From Antilocapra americana (Eukaryota; Chordata; Mammalia; Artiodactyla; Antilocapridae): 64,000 nucleotides of DNA. How positions within the stretch are numbered: the first letter of the stretch is position 1; each line of letters opens with the position of its first letter. A program made the translations under genes and the position numbers. Positions 22,515 to 33,232 of the stretch are shown one piece after another. The stretch spans positions 2,577,260-2,641,259 of the forward strand of contig ML664161.1 of the NCBI GenBank assembly GCA_007570785.1, in the 5' to 3' direction. The notes below the pieces were generated by a model that saw only the letters and a program-made list of their open reading frames with translations, made no database searches and was not told the DNA's origin.

Positions 22515-23715
22515 TGGGAGAAAACATGCAAGACACACACCTGCCAAAGGTCTGTTATCAGAAATATAGAAAGAAGTCTTAACATTCAACAATAATAAAA
22601 TGAACAACCTAATTTTTAAACTGGGAAACAGACCTAAATAGACACCTTACTAAAGAAGATAAATATATGGCAGGTAAGCATATCAAAAGATAGTCCATAG
22701 GGAAATGCATGCCATCAGGGAAATGCAATTTAAAATGAGGTATCACTACACACCTATAAGAATGGCCAAAACAGAATACTGACAACAAATGCTGGTGAGT
22801 ATGTAGAGCCACAGAAACTCTCATTCATTGCTACAGGAATCAAAATTGTACAGCCACTTTGGAAGAGAGTTTGGCAGTTTCTTACAAAATAAACATACAA
22901 CTACCAAATGATCCAACATTTGTGTTTCTTGACATTTACCAAGGAGTTGAATGAGTTGGAAACTCACGTTCACACAAAATCCTGTACACAGATGTTTATA
23001 GAAGCATTATTCATAATTTCCCAAACTTTGAAGCAGTCAGGATGCCCTTCAGTAGATGAATGGACAAAATATTTCATCGTCTCCTTGTCCCACAGTGCCA
23101 TAAATTCATGACAATGCACGGAGGAATCTTAAATGTGCATTATTAAGTGGAAGAAGTCAATCTGAACAGGTACATACTATGTGATTCCAATTATACAGTT
23201 CTGGAAAAGCCAAAACTATGGAGATGGTAAAAATACTAGTGGTTGTCAAGGATGTAAGGCAAGAAAGGAAGAATAAGAAGAGTACGTGTGTCCTAACTTG
23301 CCTCAGTCGTGTCCGACTCTTTGCGACCCTATGGACCTTAGCCTGTTCCACTACTCTGTCCATGGGATTCTCCAGGTGAAAATTTACTACTAGTGCCACC
23401 TGGGAAGCTCAAATATGAAAAGTATAGGGAATTTTTGAGTCAATGAAACTAATCTGTATGATAATATAATGAGAATCCCTGTCATTATAAATTTGTCAAA
23501 ACCTATAAAATGTCCAAGAGTGTATGCTAATGTAAACTATGAATTTTGGGTGATAATGATGTGTCAATATAGGTTCATTGATTGAAACAAAAACTTCACT
23601 CTGGTGGGGAACGTTGATAGCAAGAGAAGTTGTGCATGTGTGGAAGAGGAATTTTCTGTGTTTTGTACTCAATTTTGCAGTGAATCTAAAACTGTCCTAA
23701 AAAATAAAGTCTATG
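22515..23715 (+). mobile_element. L1M 3' end, sense
   Basis: Sense L1 ORF2 C-terminal and 3'UTR: 'ctgggagaaaacatgcaaga', 'gggaaatgcaatttaaaatg', 'aggtatcactacacacctat', 'gatgaatggacaaaatattt', ending 'actgtcctaaaaaataaagt'. The polyadenylation signal aataaa is at the end. A Bov-tA (23288-23412) interrupts the 3'UTR. Stops are frequent in the ORF2 frame. Confidence 0.88.
23288..23412 (-). mobile_element. Bov-tA SINE with internal deletion
   Basis: Antisense 3' part (cctcagtcgtgtccgactct to gggattctccaggtgaaaat) is joined to the head end (ctagtgccacctgggaagc). Roughly 80 bases of the middle are missing. Confidence 0.88.
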
Positions 23716-23777
23716 GAAAAAGAGAGGAAGAGAGAGAGAAGGAGGCAGAGAGACGGGTGAGAGAGAGAGAGAGAGCA
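23716..23777. repeat. (GA)n purine tract
   Basis: Purine-rich tract dominated by GA/GAGA directly after the L1M 3' end, probably grown from its A-rich tail. Confidence 0.85.
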
Positions 23778-23780
23778 GCC

Positions 23781-23826
23781 AACCATTGAAGCATAGAAGA
23801 AAAAACCATTGAAGCATAGAAGAAAA
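23781..23826. repeat. 23-bp direct tandem duplication
   Basis: The unit beginning aaccattgaagcatagaag is present twice with a 23-base period (starts at 23781 and 23804), without mismatches over the unit. Confidence 0.9.
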
Positions 23827-24089
23827 AATAAAAGTCTAAATAGACCAAGGGAACCAGAGTGAAAAATTTTGTCATAGCTTTTTGAAGTCCCATTGGTTAG
23901 CCATACATTTCTATTGAACTGGGAAATATGAATTATTCAAAACCAGTCATGAAACCCTTTATACCTTTCATACTGTTTAGCTTACGATCCACATAAGAAA
24001 TATGTTTTTTGTTGGGATCCACTGCACACTTAAACTCATTATACATATACCAAACAGTTGAAAGAAAACATTCACTTAAAAATTCTACA

Positions 24090-24308
24090 GCTTCCCTGAT
24101 GGCTCAGTGGTAAAGACTCTGCATGCTAATGCAGGAGACACAAGAGACACGGGTCCAATCCCAACACAGGTTGGGAAGATCCCCTGGAGGAGGAAAAGGC
24201 AACCCTCTCCAATATTTTGCCTGGGAAATCTCATGGACAGAGGAGCCTGGTGGGCTGTAGCCCACAGGATTGCAGAAGAGTTGGACACAACTTACCGACT
24301 AAACAACA
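24090..24308 (+). mobile_element. Bov-tA SINE
   Basis: Full-length sense copy (gcttccctgatggctcagtg to gttggacacaacttaccgac). B box degraded (gggtccaatccc). Confidence 0.94.
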
Positions 24309-25292
24309 AAATAACTTTACATTTAATATATGCAGTGTACTCTTTTATTTCCTCTTTTATTAAAATTATTAAAAACATGCTGAACAAGATTCAGTTAAAT
24401 AACTTTTTTCAATACAACTCCAATTTATAAAATATCACCTGAAAGAGATCCTGTTAAGGTTAGTCACACAAATAATTACTGTTCTTTGGTATATAGCAGA
24501 CCCCAAAATGGATAGATGAAACTAATTAAAAATCTTCTGACAGGCTGGACATTTAGGGGTTGACTTCAGCTAAGGCACTAAGGGACCCCTTGTGGTTGAA
24601 CTCACACATGAAGAACAGGATGTAGCAAATATTCCATCTTTTGTCATTAGAGGCATAACACTAAAGACTGATAATTATTGAATACTAACTTCCAAGTGCT
24701 TACTTTCTGGGAATTGATTAGGTTAGACAGAAGAGTTCATGATGATCCATGCAGCCAAGGAAAATCACACATCATCCTTTGGGTTATCAGAAAGAAATTC
24801 TACCCCACACAGAGAAAAAGAGGGAAAGAGTTGTTATTGGACTAAGGATATCTGGATCACTGACTGTCACTGACATTTTATCCCTTTTTGTGGACTAGTG
24901 CAGAGATCTGATTTGGTGAAAAGAAGGGAGAGGAAAAGTTTTGTAAAAGTGTACTCAATGCTTTAGTCCTTCCCCTGGTCACAAAGGAGAATGCTTTTAT
25001 CTATTCTGGCTCCTTTATCATATCATTTCTCTACCATTAGGAACTCCTGTTAGCTTGCCCCACCACACAAAAGACTGTCCTGGTGGGGCTGGAGAGTTGT
25101 ATCTTTACTTGATTAGTTCCAGCTCATATCTACATCAGAGTGATAGCTGGACTTGTGGAGAAAATCATAACCCATCTACCATAGTCAGATAGAGAAAGGG
25201 GTAACGGGCTAGAGAAATAAGTCTGAACAAGGTGGGTTGGGATAATGCTCTAATGAGGTTATTTCGAGAGGAAAAGAGAATTTTAGGAGACT
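24309..25292. other. Unassigned DNA, moderate G+C
   Basis: About 1 kb with more balanced composition than its surroundings and no recognised repeat. No splice-bounded open frame stands out. Confidence 0.4.
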
Positions 25293-25306
25293 ATCCTGCT
25301 TATAAG

Positions 25307-25525
25307 TGCTAACTAAGTCTCTTTAGTTGTGTCTGACTCTTTGTGACCTTGTGGACTGTGACCCGCCAGGCTCCTCTGTCCATGGGATTCTCCAGGCAGG
25401 AATATTGGAGTGGGTTGTGATCCCCTCCTCCAAGGGATCTTTTCGACCCAGGGATCAAACTTGCATCTCTTGTACCTCCTCATTGGCAGGTGGGTTCTTT
25501 ACCAATGATACCGCCTGGGAAGTCC
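25307..25525 (-). mobile_element. Bov-tA SINE with target-site duplication
   Basis: Antisense copy (ttgtgtctgactctttgtga to accgcctgggaagtcc). It is flanked by atcctgcttataag (25293-25306) and atcctgcttatgag (25526-25539), 13 of 14 matching. Confidence 0.95.
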
Positions 25526-25539
25526 ATCCTGCTTATGAG

Positions 25540-27426
25540 GGTAAGAAAAAAAGATAAAGGAATTTTTTAGTGTGTTGCTCTACAGTTAAAAAAAAAATGA
25601 CTCCATTGGTGCTTTCTCCAGAAATGCATTAAAGAGTTAAGTTGCTCTCAGTCATATTTTAGTTGAAATTCTTTGTGTTGTTGCATTGTAATTTGTGTTG
25701 TAGCAGTAGTACTCCTAATATTGTTATCATAAATCATACTAGATAATATTAAAATCATCATGATTATTGTTATTTCAAGAATACTATGTACCAGGAGTTA
25801 TCTACAAACTGATAGGAGTTAAATAAAAACTGAAAATTAATAGTGCTCAAGTCTCACATAGTTATTTTTCCAATATTATGTAATACCAAAGATTGCTCTT
25901 TAATCCAACACTGAATCTCAACTCACATTTTGAAGTTGCTGGCAAAGGAAGAATTTAGAATACTAATAAACCTAAATGGAGTATAGGTATAAAATCAAGG
26001 AAGCAAAATTTAGTTATTGAAAATATATTTTTAGAATATGAGTCATTTCATTTTTCTCTTTTTAGGAAAACAATTCAAAGTTTAAAGTTAGTATACAGTG
26101 GTATTCAGCAACCCTTGGAAAAGATTAAGACTAATCTTAAAGCAGAGAAGCATAAAGCCATGAAAATCTAGATATATTTCAATTTTACAAGTTTTTTTTA
26201 ATATATCAATAGTTGTTGGCATTATTAGATACATTTTACCATCTACCAGCTACATAAAATAGTAGACAAGATAGAAAATATGAATGGAGATCATTATTGT
26301 TCATGGATTATATTTGACATGATATACTATGGTGTTTCAAATACAGTTATATGTATCTCTGCTGAGAAATGGAAATCTTTATTTTGTCTTTTTTATCTGA
26401 TTTATTACACTATTGAATACCGAAACTACACCCAATCCAGTATGATTCCTTATCTGTCTTTCAATTTAAAAATAACAACCAAAACAAAAATCAATGCCTG
26501 CTACTTTAAAAAAATGAACCAGATATAGCCTTCCCTCTCATAAAAGAAAAAAAATAGAAAGCCTTTTCTTTAAACAAATTTTAGCCTAGCCAGGGACAAT
26601 CATGCCCCAGGGTATGAGTTTGATAAATATTAATGTCTAGTTTAATATTAATACTTTGTTTTTTTAGTTGTGACACACTAATACCAGCAAAATGTTATGT
26701 AATACAATCATAAATCTATATATTGAAGTAAGATTATATCAACTATTTCTTGGGCTTGAGGGAAGGATTTTGGTTCCTCTTTTGAGGCATTCTATGACAG
26801 TGTTTCTCAAAATCTGTTCTGAGGACTACAAGCATCAATCATTTATTAAAAGAAATTTCTCAATATTGCCCCCAATCGTATTGACAAAAATCTTCAAGAG
26901 TTATAACTCAGAAGCTACATTTTTAAAAAGTACATTTTGAATGAGAAACAGTGACCTATGTTTCAGAATAAATTCATGGTATACAGAAAGTAAAATTAAA
27001 AATAAATAAATTCTACATATAAATTCTACAGATAAATACTTTCTACAGAAACTTGAAAGCAACTGGAATTAACTACCAAGAATGTTGCAATTAATAAACC
27101 TGATAACTTGCAATTAATCTTAATTAGAATTAAAATTACATGTGTAATTCAATTTGAGATGTTTACATCATTTTTAAGAAATATAACTATTTTATATCAG
27201 TTTATAAATATGCACTAAAAGTTTAATTGTTTAATGATAATTGAGAATCTAATTAGTAAAATTTAAGAAATATATAATATATAATATTAGATTTTAACAT
27301 TTAATAATATTTAACATTATCATGACATTATATATTACAAAATTGGTTAGTGTTTCACGTTCTCTACCTAAGAAGACTTGTGCCAAGGAATTTATTTTAA
27401 AGAGATAGCAGAGTTTATAAGATAAT
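25540..27426. other. Unassigned A+T-rich DNA
   Basis: No gene. The stretch around 26800-26860 (gtttctcaaaatctgttctg) resembles an old MER-type repeat start, without further support. 27180-27345 is very A+T-rich, almost simple sequence. Confidence 0.45.
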
Positions 27427-28113
27427 ATGAGTAGAAGGAGGTTTAGGGATCCACTAACCCAAAACTTCCACTATCATGATACAAAAAGAGAAGCTGGAGG
27501 GAGGGCAGAGCTAGGAAAAGTATTTGTCACCCCAGCAAATTTTTGTTTACACCACTGGAATGTTAGGTCCATGAATGAAGGAAAATTGGAAGTGGTCAAA
27601 CAGGAGATGGCAGGAGTGAACTTCAACATTTTAGGAATCAATGAACTAAAATGGACAGGAATGAGTGAGTTAAACTCAGATGACCATTATATCGACTACT
27701 GTGGGCAAGAATCCCTTAGAAAAAATGGAGTAGCCATCATAGTCAAAAAAAGAGTTCAAAATGCAGTACTTGGATGCAATCTCAACAACAACAGAATGAT
27801 CTCTGTTCCTTCCCAAGGTAAACCATTCAATATCAGAGTACTCCAAGTCTATTCCCTGTCCAGTAATGCTGAAGAAGCCGAAGTTGAACAGTTCTATGAA
27901 GACCTACAAGACCTTCTAGAACTAACACCCAAAAAAGATGTCTTTTTCATTATAGGGGATTGGAATGCAAAAGTAGGAAGTCAAGAGATATGTGGATTGA
28001 CAGGCAAATTTGGCCTTGGAGAACAAAATGAAGCAGAGCAAAGGCTAACAAGAGTTTTGCCAAGAGAACACACTCTTCATAGCAAACACTCTCTTCCAAC
28101 AACACAAGAATAG
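27427..28113 (+). pseudogene. BovB endonuclease domain, open for 228 codons
   Basis: The frame encodes an apurinic-like endonuclease (EEP fold) that nicks target DNA for BovB insertion. Motifs visible: HHWNVRSMN around residues 41-50 (catalytic Asn), ILGINELKWTG around 68-78 (metal-binding Glu), and FFIIGDWNAKVG around 172-183 (catalytic Asp/Asn). The later D-C-G-S-D-H motif, which completes the active site, lies at 28224-28241 but in another frame. A frameshift near 28040-28060 therefore ends the domain early. The first Met is chosen only as the start of the open stretch. Not a functional gene, but the longest open LINE frame in the window. Confidence 0.85.
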
Positions 28114-28800
28114 ACTCTACACATGGACATCACCAAATGGTCAACACTAAATCAGATTGATTAATTCTTTGCAGCCAAAGATTAAGAAGCTCTATACAGT
28201 CAGCAAACATAGGACTGGGAACTGACTGTGGCTCAGATCATAAACCCCTTACTCCCAAATTCAGACTTAAATTCAAGAAAGTAGAGAAAAACACTAGACC
28301 ATTCAGTTATGACCTAAATCAAATCCCTTATGATTGTACAGTGGAAGTAAGAAATAGATTCAAGGGATTAGATCTGATAGAGTGCTTGAAGAACTATGGA
28401 CAAAGATCCATAACATTGTACAGGAGGCAGGGATCAAGATCATCCAAGGAAAAAGAAATGAACAAAAGGCAAAATGGTTGTCTGAGGCCTTGCAAATAGC
28501 TGAGAAAAGAAGAGAAGCTAAAGGCAAAAGATAAAAGGAAATATTTACCCAATTGTATGCAGAGTTCCAAAGTATAACAAGGAGAGATAAGAAAGCCTTC
28601 CTCATTGATCAGTGCAAACAAATAGAGAAAAACAACAGAATAAGAAAGACTAGAGATCTCTTTTAGAAAATTAGAGATACCAAGGGAATATTTCATGCAA
28701 AAATGAACACAATAAAGAACAGAAATGGTATGGACCTAACCCAAAGCAGAAGATATTAAGAAAAGGTGGCAAGAATACACAGAAGAACTATACAAAAAAG
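27427..28800 (+). mobile_element. BovB LINE, 5' part, 3'-truncated
   Basis: Sense BovB from near the ORF start through the endonuclease into the N-terminal reverse transcriptase (gcaagaatacacagaagaac), then abruptly joined to a SINE piece at 28801. The 5' boundary is uncertain. Losing the 3' end while keeping the 5' is unusual for a LINE and suggests a later deletion. Confidence 0.92.
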
Positions 28801-28908
28801 AGTGTGTTGCCATGCCCTCCTCCAACGAATCTTCCTGACTGAGGGTTGAACCTGAATTCTTTATGGCAGGCAGGTTCTTTACCACTAGTACCACCTGGGA
28901 AGCCCATA
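28801..28908 (-). mobile_element. Bov-tA SINE 5' half
   Basis: Antisense head half only (tgttgccatgccctcctcca to accacctgggaagccc). It abuts the broken 3' edge of the BovB. Confidence 0.88.
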
Positions 28909-28969
28909 ATGGGTTATACCTATACATAAATAATGACGTATTTATAACCACTTTTATTTTTAATTTTGA

Positions 28970-29172
28970 GAGATTTCCAGGTGGCTCAGCGGTAAAGCAT
29001 CTGCCTGTCAATGCAGATGATGTGCAGTTGGATCTCTGGGTGGGGAAGATGCCCTGGAGGAGAAAATGGAAAACCACTCCAATATTCTTGATGGGATAAT
29101 CCCATGGACAGAGAGCCTGGCAGGTTACATTCTGTGGGGTTGCAAGAGTTGAACAGGACTGAGCACACTTTC
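28970..29172 (+). mobile_element. Bov-tA SINE
   Basis: Sense copy (ttccaggtggctcagcggta to gttgaacaggactgagcaca), full length and diverged. Confidence 0.92.
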
Positions 29173-29519
29173 AATGTAATATATTTTCAATAGGTAAGGC
29201 ATTCAAATTGCTTTTTTAATCAAACCTATGAAAAGCTATACAGTAAAAATGCTCTCACTTTGCCTCTACAAGACTTCTTCCACTTACCTATAGATAGCCA
29301 CATTTGTGTATGTGTGTGACTGCTTCTAGATTTTCTCCATATAAAAACCAGCAAGTGCAAATTAATATATATTCTTTATTTTCTCTTAATATATTAATGA
29401 TGGCCATCGACTGTCTTACACATATTTTTTTAACATCATTATATCTTGGATGTCATACCATGTCAAAGTACAGAGAATGTTTTCAGTTCTTTTTTGCAGC
29501 AGAATCATAATAGTAGTCA

Positions 29520-29720
29520 GCAATTTTATGGCAATTAGCATGCACAAGGCACTATTTTAAATGTTTTAAGTGTTATGTAATGGCATATTCTTCAAAAGCA
29601 CAGTAGGAAATATATATTTATTTCACCCTCATTTATAGATAAAGAAGCCAAGATTCATAAATCTTGCTCTAATCTTACAATATCAAGGTCTAAAGTAGGG
29701 ATCTGAACCTGCTACTCCCA
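29520..29720 (-). mobile_element. MIR SINE
   Basis: Antisense MIR: 'gcacaaggcactattttaaa', 'cctcatttatagataaagaa', 'aagtagggatctgaacctg'. Diverged. Confidence 0.75.
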
Positions 29721-29784
29721 CAAAAATCTGTGCTTTTAAACTTTGTATTGTAATTAATGCCTTTCAATGTATGATTTACCATCC

Positions 29785-30270
29785 AATAGATTAATTGTAA
29801 CTTATTTATCCAGTACTCTACTAATGCAAAATTATATTGCTTCCAAACTTTTTTTTTAATTACAACCAATTCTGCAGTAAATAATCTTGGACAGAAAAAT
29901 ATTTGCAAGGATATCTATGGGATAAATTCCTAGAAGTCAGATTACTGAGTCAAAATGTAAATGCCTTTGTAACTTTAATAGATGCTGCCAAATTGCCCTC
30001 TTTGGTGATTTCTAATGTGTAGTTCCACCAGCAATGTATGAAAGTCTTTATTTCCCCCAAAGCCCTGCTAACAGAGTATGTTGCCAAACATTAAGATTTT
30101 AAAACCCCAAATAGGACCAAAAAACAAACAAAAAAATGCTAACTGACTGTAGTGCTAATATTCATTTTTCTTACTAGGAATTAGGTTGAGCATCTTTTCA
30201 CTTTTTCAAGATCAGTTTGTATTTCCTTTCCTGTTCATAACCTTTGCCCATTTTTAGAAACTGGACTGTT
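29785..30270 (-). mobile_element. L1M fragment (ORF2 3' region)
   Basis: Antisense pattern: 'gggataaattcctagaagtc', 'agatgctgccaaattgccct', 'ttccaccagcaatgtatgaa', 'ggttgagcatcttttcactt'. All are in the order expected for an antisense L1. Confidence 0.8.
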
Positions 30271-30389
30271 GGTCTTTTTCTAAAAAAGAATAAATGTCCA
30301 GGAATCCTTTCTATGTATTCAGGAAATTGACTCTTTGGATGCAATGTGAGTTGACATTTTTTTTTCAGGTTCTCACTTTTTATAAAGGG

Positions 30390-31380
30390 ATTTTATATTT
30401 TGGAACAGTTTTAGATTTACAGAAAAATCAAAGGGATAGTACAGCTAGTTCTTGAATAGCTTGTACTCAGATTTCCATTTTAATATCTCACATTACTATG
30501 GTACATTTATTATAATTAATGAACTAATATTGATATATTATTATTTCCTAAAGGCAATGCTTTCTTCAGATTTCCTTTGTTCCACCTTAGAGATAATGTA
30601 CCATTCTCATCATATCATGTCAAGAGTACATGTTCTTGCATCATTTATCACTGTTGATGTTTATAACCTATCAACAGTAGAGTTTGTCGGTTTCTCTATT
30701 GTAAAATCACCCTCTATCCCACTCCTTTTCCCTTCTGTGGCCTTTGGGGGAAAGCCACTATGCTCAGCCAACACCTAAGCATGAAGGATTATTCTCCTCC
30801 TTTTCAGTGGGGTCATTTCTACACTAATAACTTGGAATTGTTCATGCGAGATGCGTTTATTATTCTCTCTTGAAATATTCATTCACTCTTTTATATCAGT
30901 ATGGAATCCTTTTTTTTTTTTGTACTTTGAGTGATAATTCAATACAACTCTTTGTATTTCATTGTTCAGAAAAATTTTGTGACTTGGGAGCTCTTTGAGT
31001 TGGTTCCTGTGGCTTTTGGACCTAGCCCATTAATGCTTGATTTGACTCCTTCACACTTTTCAGCACTGCCACATGCTCTGCCCTCATCTTGTATATTACA
31101 GCTTCCGTTCTAGAATCAGCCATTTCTTCAGAGTCTTGGTTTCTGTTATTGTGGAATGATAATAGAAACCAAGACCTGGGCAGTATGTATGTTTCCTGCT
31201 TGGGTACTGTTATTGCCTTCAGGCCTTCTCAGCTGACAAAGGAGAAAATACATGTGTATATACTACCTCCTGTATGCATATGTAATTTTTACAAATAGCC
31301 ATGTGTATCCATAATGATTAAACATGAGTTCATATGGATGTCTCCAACTCTTATCCATCACCACAAGGATAGTCTATCCC
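30390..31380 (-). mobile_element. L1M 3'UTR
   Basis: Antisense L1M 3'UTR signature: 'ggaacagttttagatttaca', 'gagttggttcctgtggcttt', 'ctagaatcagccatttcttc', 'gaaaccaagacctgggcagt', 'aaacatgagttcatatggat'. It contains an imperfect 18-bp hairpin at 31133-31175. Confidence 0.8.
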
Positions 31381-31387
31381 CTCCTTT

Positions 31388-31700
31388 TAGTGAGTCAAAT
31401 TTGCTCTGTCATGTCTGACTTTTTGCAACTCCATGGATTATACAGTCCATGAAATTCTCTAGGCAAAAATACTGGAGTGGGTAGCCTTTCTTTTCTCCAG
31501 GGGATCTTCCTGACCCAGGGATCGAACCCAGGGATCCTGCGATGCAAGCAGATTCTTTACCAGCTGAACCACCAGGGAAGTCCAAAAATACTGGAGTGGA
31601 TAGCCTATACCTTCTCCAGCAGATCTTCCTAACCTAAGAATCAAACTGGAGTCTCCTCATTGCAGGCATATTCTTTAACAACTGAGCTATCAGGGAAGCT
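31388..31700 (-). mobile_element. Bov-A2 dimeric SINE
   Basis: A complete antisense SINE unit (31388-31582) is followed head-to-tail by a second, shorter unit (31583-31700) beginning aaaaatactggagtggatag and ending 'ctgagctatcagggaagc'. This is the known dimer layout of Bov-A2. The first unit keeps an intact Pol III B box (gggatcgaacc, reverse complement, 31518-31528). Confidence 0.9.
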
Positions 31701-32160
31701 ATCAAGGAAGCCCCTCCCTCGATTAGCTATAAATTTTCACCCAATGATGAAAAACCTGGTTTCCAATCTGCTATCCACTCAATTATTCAATTCCAATATA
31801 TGTTTAGAAGTATCAAAATTAACTAGTACCTGCATGAGAACTAAAGTGCAGTGCTTATGTGTAGTCTTTATGCCTTTAGTTTTTCAGAATTATATCATTT
31901 TCAGAGTTACTTAGACCAGCATATTTTCTCCTCAACTCCTTTAGTGAGATTGTTTCATATATTTGTAAAAAATTCAGTTAGGTTCTCTTCTCATTGTTTG
32001 CCTTCCTTCCTGGAATCCTCAAACTCCTAAATGAGGTGTTTTGTGTGTGCATGTGTGTGTGTTTAATGTGTATTCAGTAAGGTTTACCTTTGTACATTAA
32101 ACTATGATGAGTTTTGACAAGTAAATAACTGTATATCCAAAATTACATTATACCAAATAT
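31701..32160. other. Unassigned DNA
   Basis: No family recognised. A short (TG)n is at 32042-32062. Confidence 0.45.
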
Positions 32161-32332
32161 TCAGTTCACTTCAGGTCAGTTAAGTCACTCAGTCTTGTCC
32201 GATTCTTTTCAACTCCATGGACTTCAGCACACCAGGCTTCCCCTGTCCATCACCAACTCCCAGACCTTGCTCAAACTCCTGTCCATTGAGTTGGTGATGC
32301 CATCCAGCCATGTCATCCTCTGTCATCTCCTT
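32161..32332 (-). mobile_element. BovB 3' tail fragment
   Basis: Antisense BovB terminus: tcagttcacttcaggtcagt, 'gcacaccaggcttcccctgt', 'ccatcaccaactcccagacc', 'catcctctgtcatctccttc'. About 170 bases of a 5'-truncated copy. Confidence 0.88.
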
Positions 32333-32559
32333 CTCTGTTGGTTGACTCACAGACGGGGGCTGGAAACTAGGAAGGCCAAAACAAGATTAGGAGCTTGGAA
32401 GTTTCAGCTCTCATCCTCCAGAAAAGGCAGAAGGGCTAGAAATTGAGTTAGTAATGGGTTAAGCCCACATGAGGACGCCTCCATAAAATCCCAATTGTGT
32501 ATGTCAATCCAAAACTCCCTAATTATCCTTTCCGCTCCCTACCTGTGTACTCTGCTCTA

Positions 32560-32785
32560 TTTAGACTGGATAACCAACAGGGACATACTGTTTAGCACAG
32601 GGATCTCAAATCAATATTATATAACCACCTAAATGTGAAAAAAATTTTGAAGAAGAATAGATACATATACATATATATATGTATAACTGAATCACTTTCT
32701 TATATATCTGAAACTAACACAATATCATTAATCAACTATTCTCCAATATAATATTAAAAATGTTTAAATATAAATTAAAAAAATC
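32560..32785 (+). mobile_element. Ruminant L1 3' end (5'-truncated)
   Basis: Sense L1 3' end: 'agactggataaccaacaggg', 'tactgtttagcacagggatc', 'tgtataactgaatcactttc', 'tctgaaactaacacaatatc', 'caactattctccaatataat', then an A-rich tail. Inserted into the LTR-like remnant. Confidence 0.82.
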
Positions 32786-33201
32786 CCACTAGTAAGGAGT
32801 TTTGGAAAGCATCCATGCTGGTGAATACAACCATCCTGGGAGGTTGAACACAACCATCTCCATGAGGACAGAAGTTCCCGTGTGCTTGAGTCTCCTAAAC
32901 CTTTCCTATGTATATCTCCACGTGGATAGTCATCTGTATCTTTTATCATATCCCCAGTAAACTAGTACATCTAGGTAAGTGTTTCTCTGAGTTCTGTGAG
33001 ATTCTCTAGAAAACTAATCAAACTTGAAGGTTGTTGGAAACTCTGATCTATTGTCTGTTGATCAGGACAGGCAACAACATGGGCTTGTGACTGATATCTG
33101 AATGGGACTAAAAGAAGGGGAACAATTTTGTGGGACTGAGCCCTTAACTGTGGGTGGGTAATTAGTGTCAGAACTAAGTGAAATTGTAGGATATCTGGCT
33201 A

Positions 33202-33232
33202 GTGTTATCCTTACTTATTGTAAGGATAACAC
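33202..33232. repeat. Perfect 13-bp inverted repeat
   Basis: Arms gtgttatccttac (33202-33214) and gtaaggataacac (33220-33232) with a 5-base spacer, inside the LTR-like remnant. Confidence 0.9.

Noticed and set aside
22609..22824. 71-codon minus frame with apparent protein texture
   Set aside because: Antisense of the L1M ORF2 C-terminal region.
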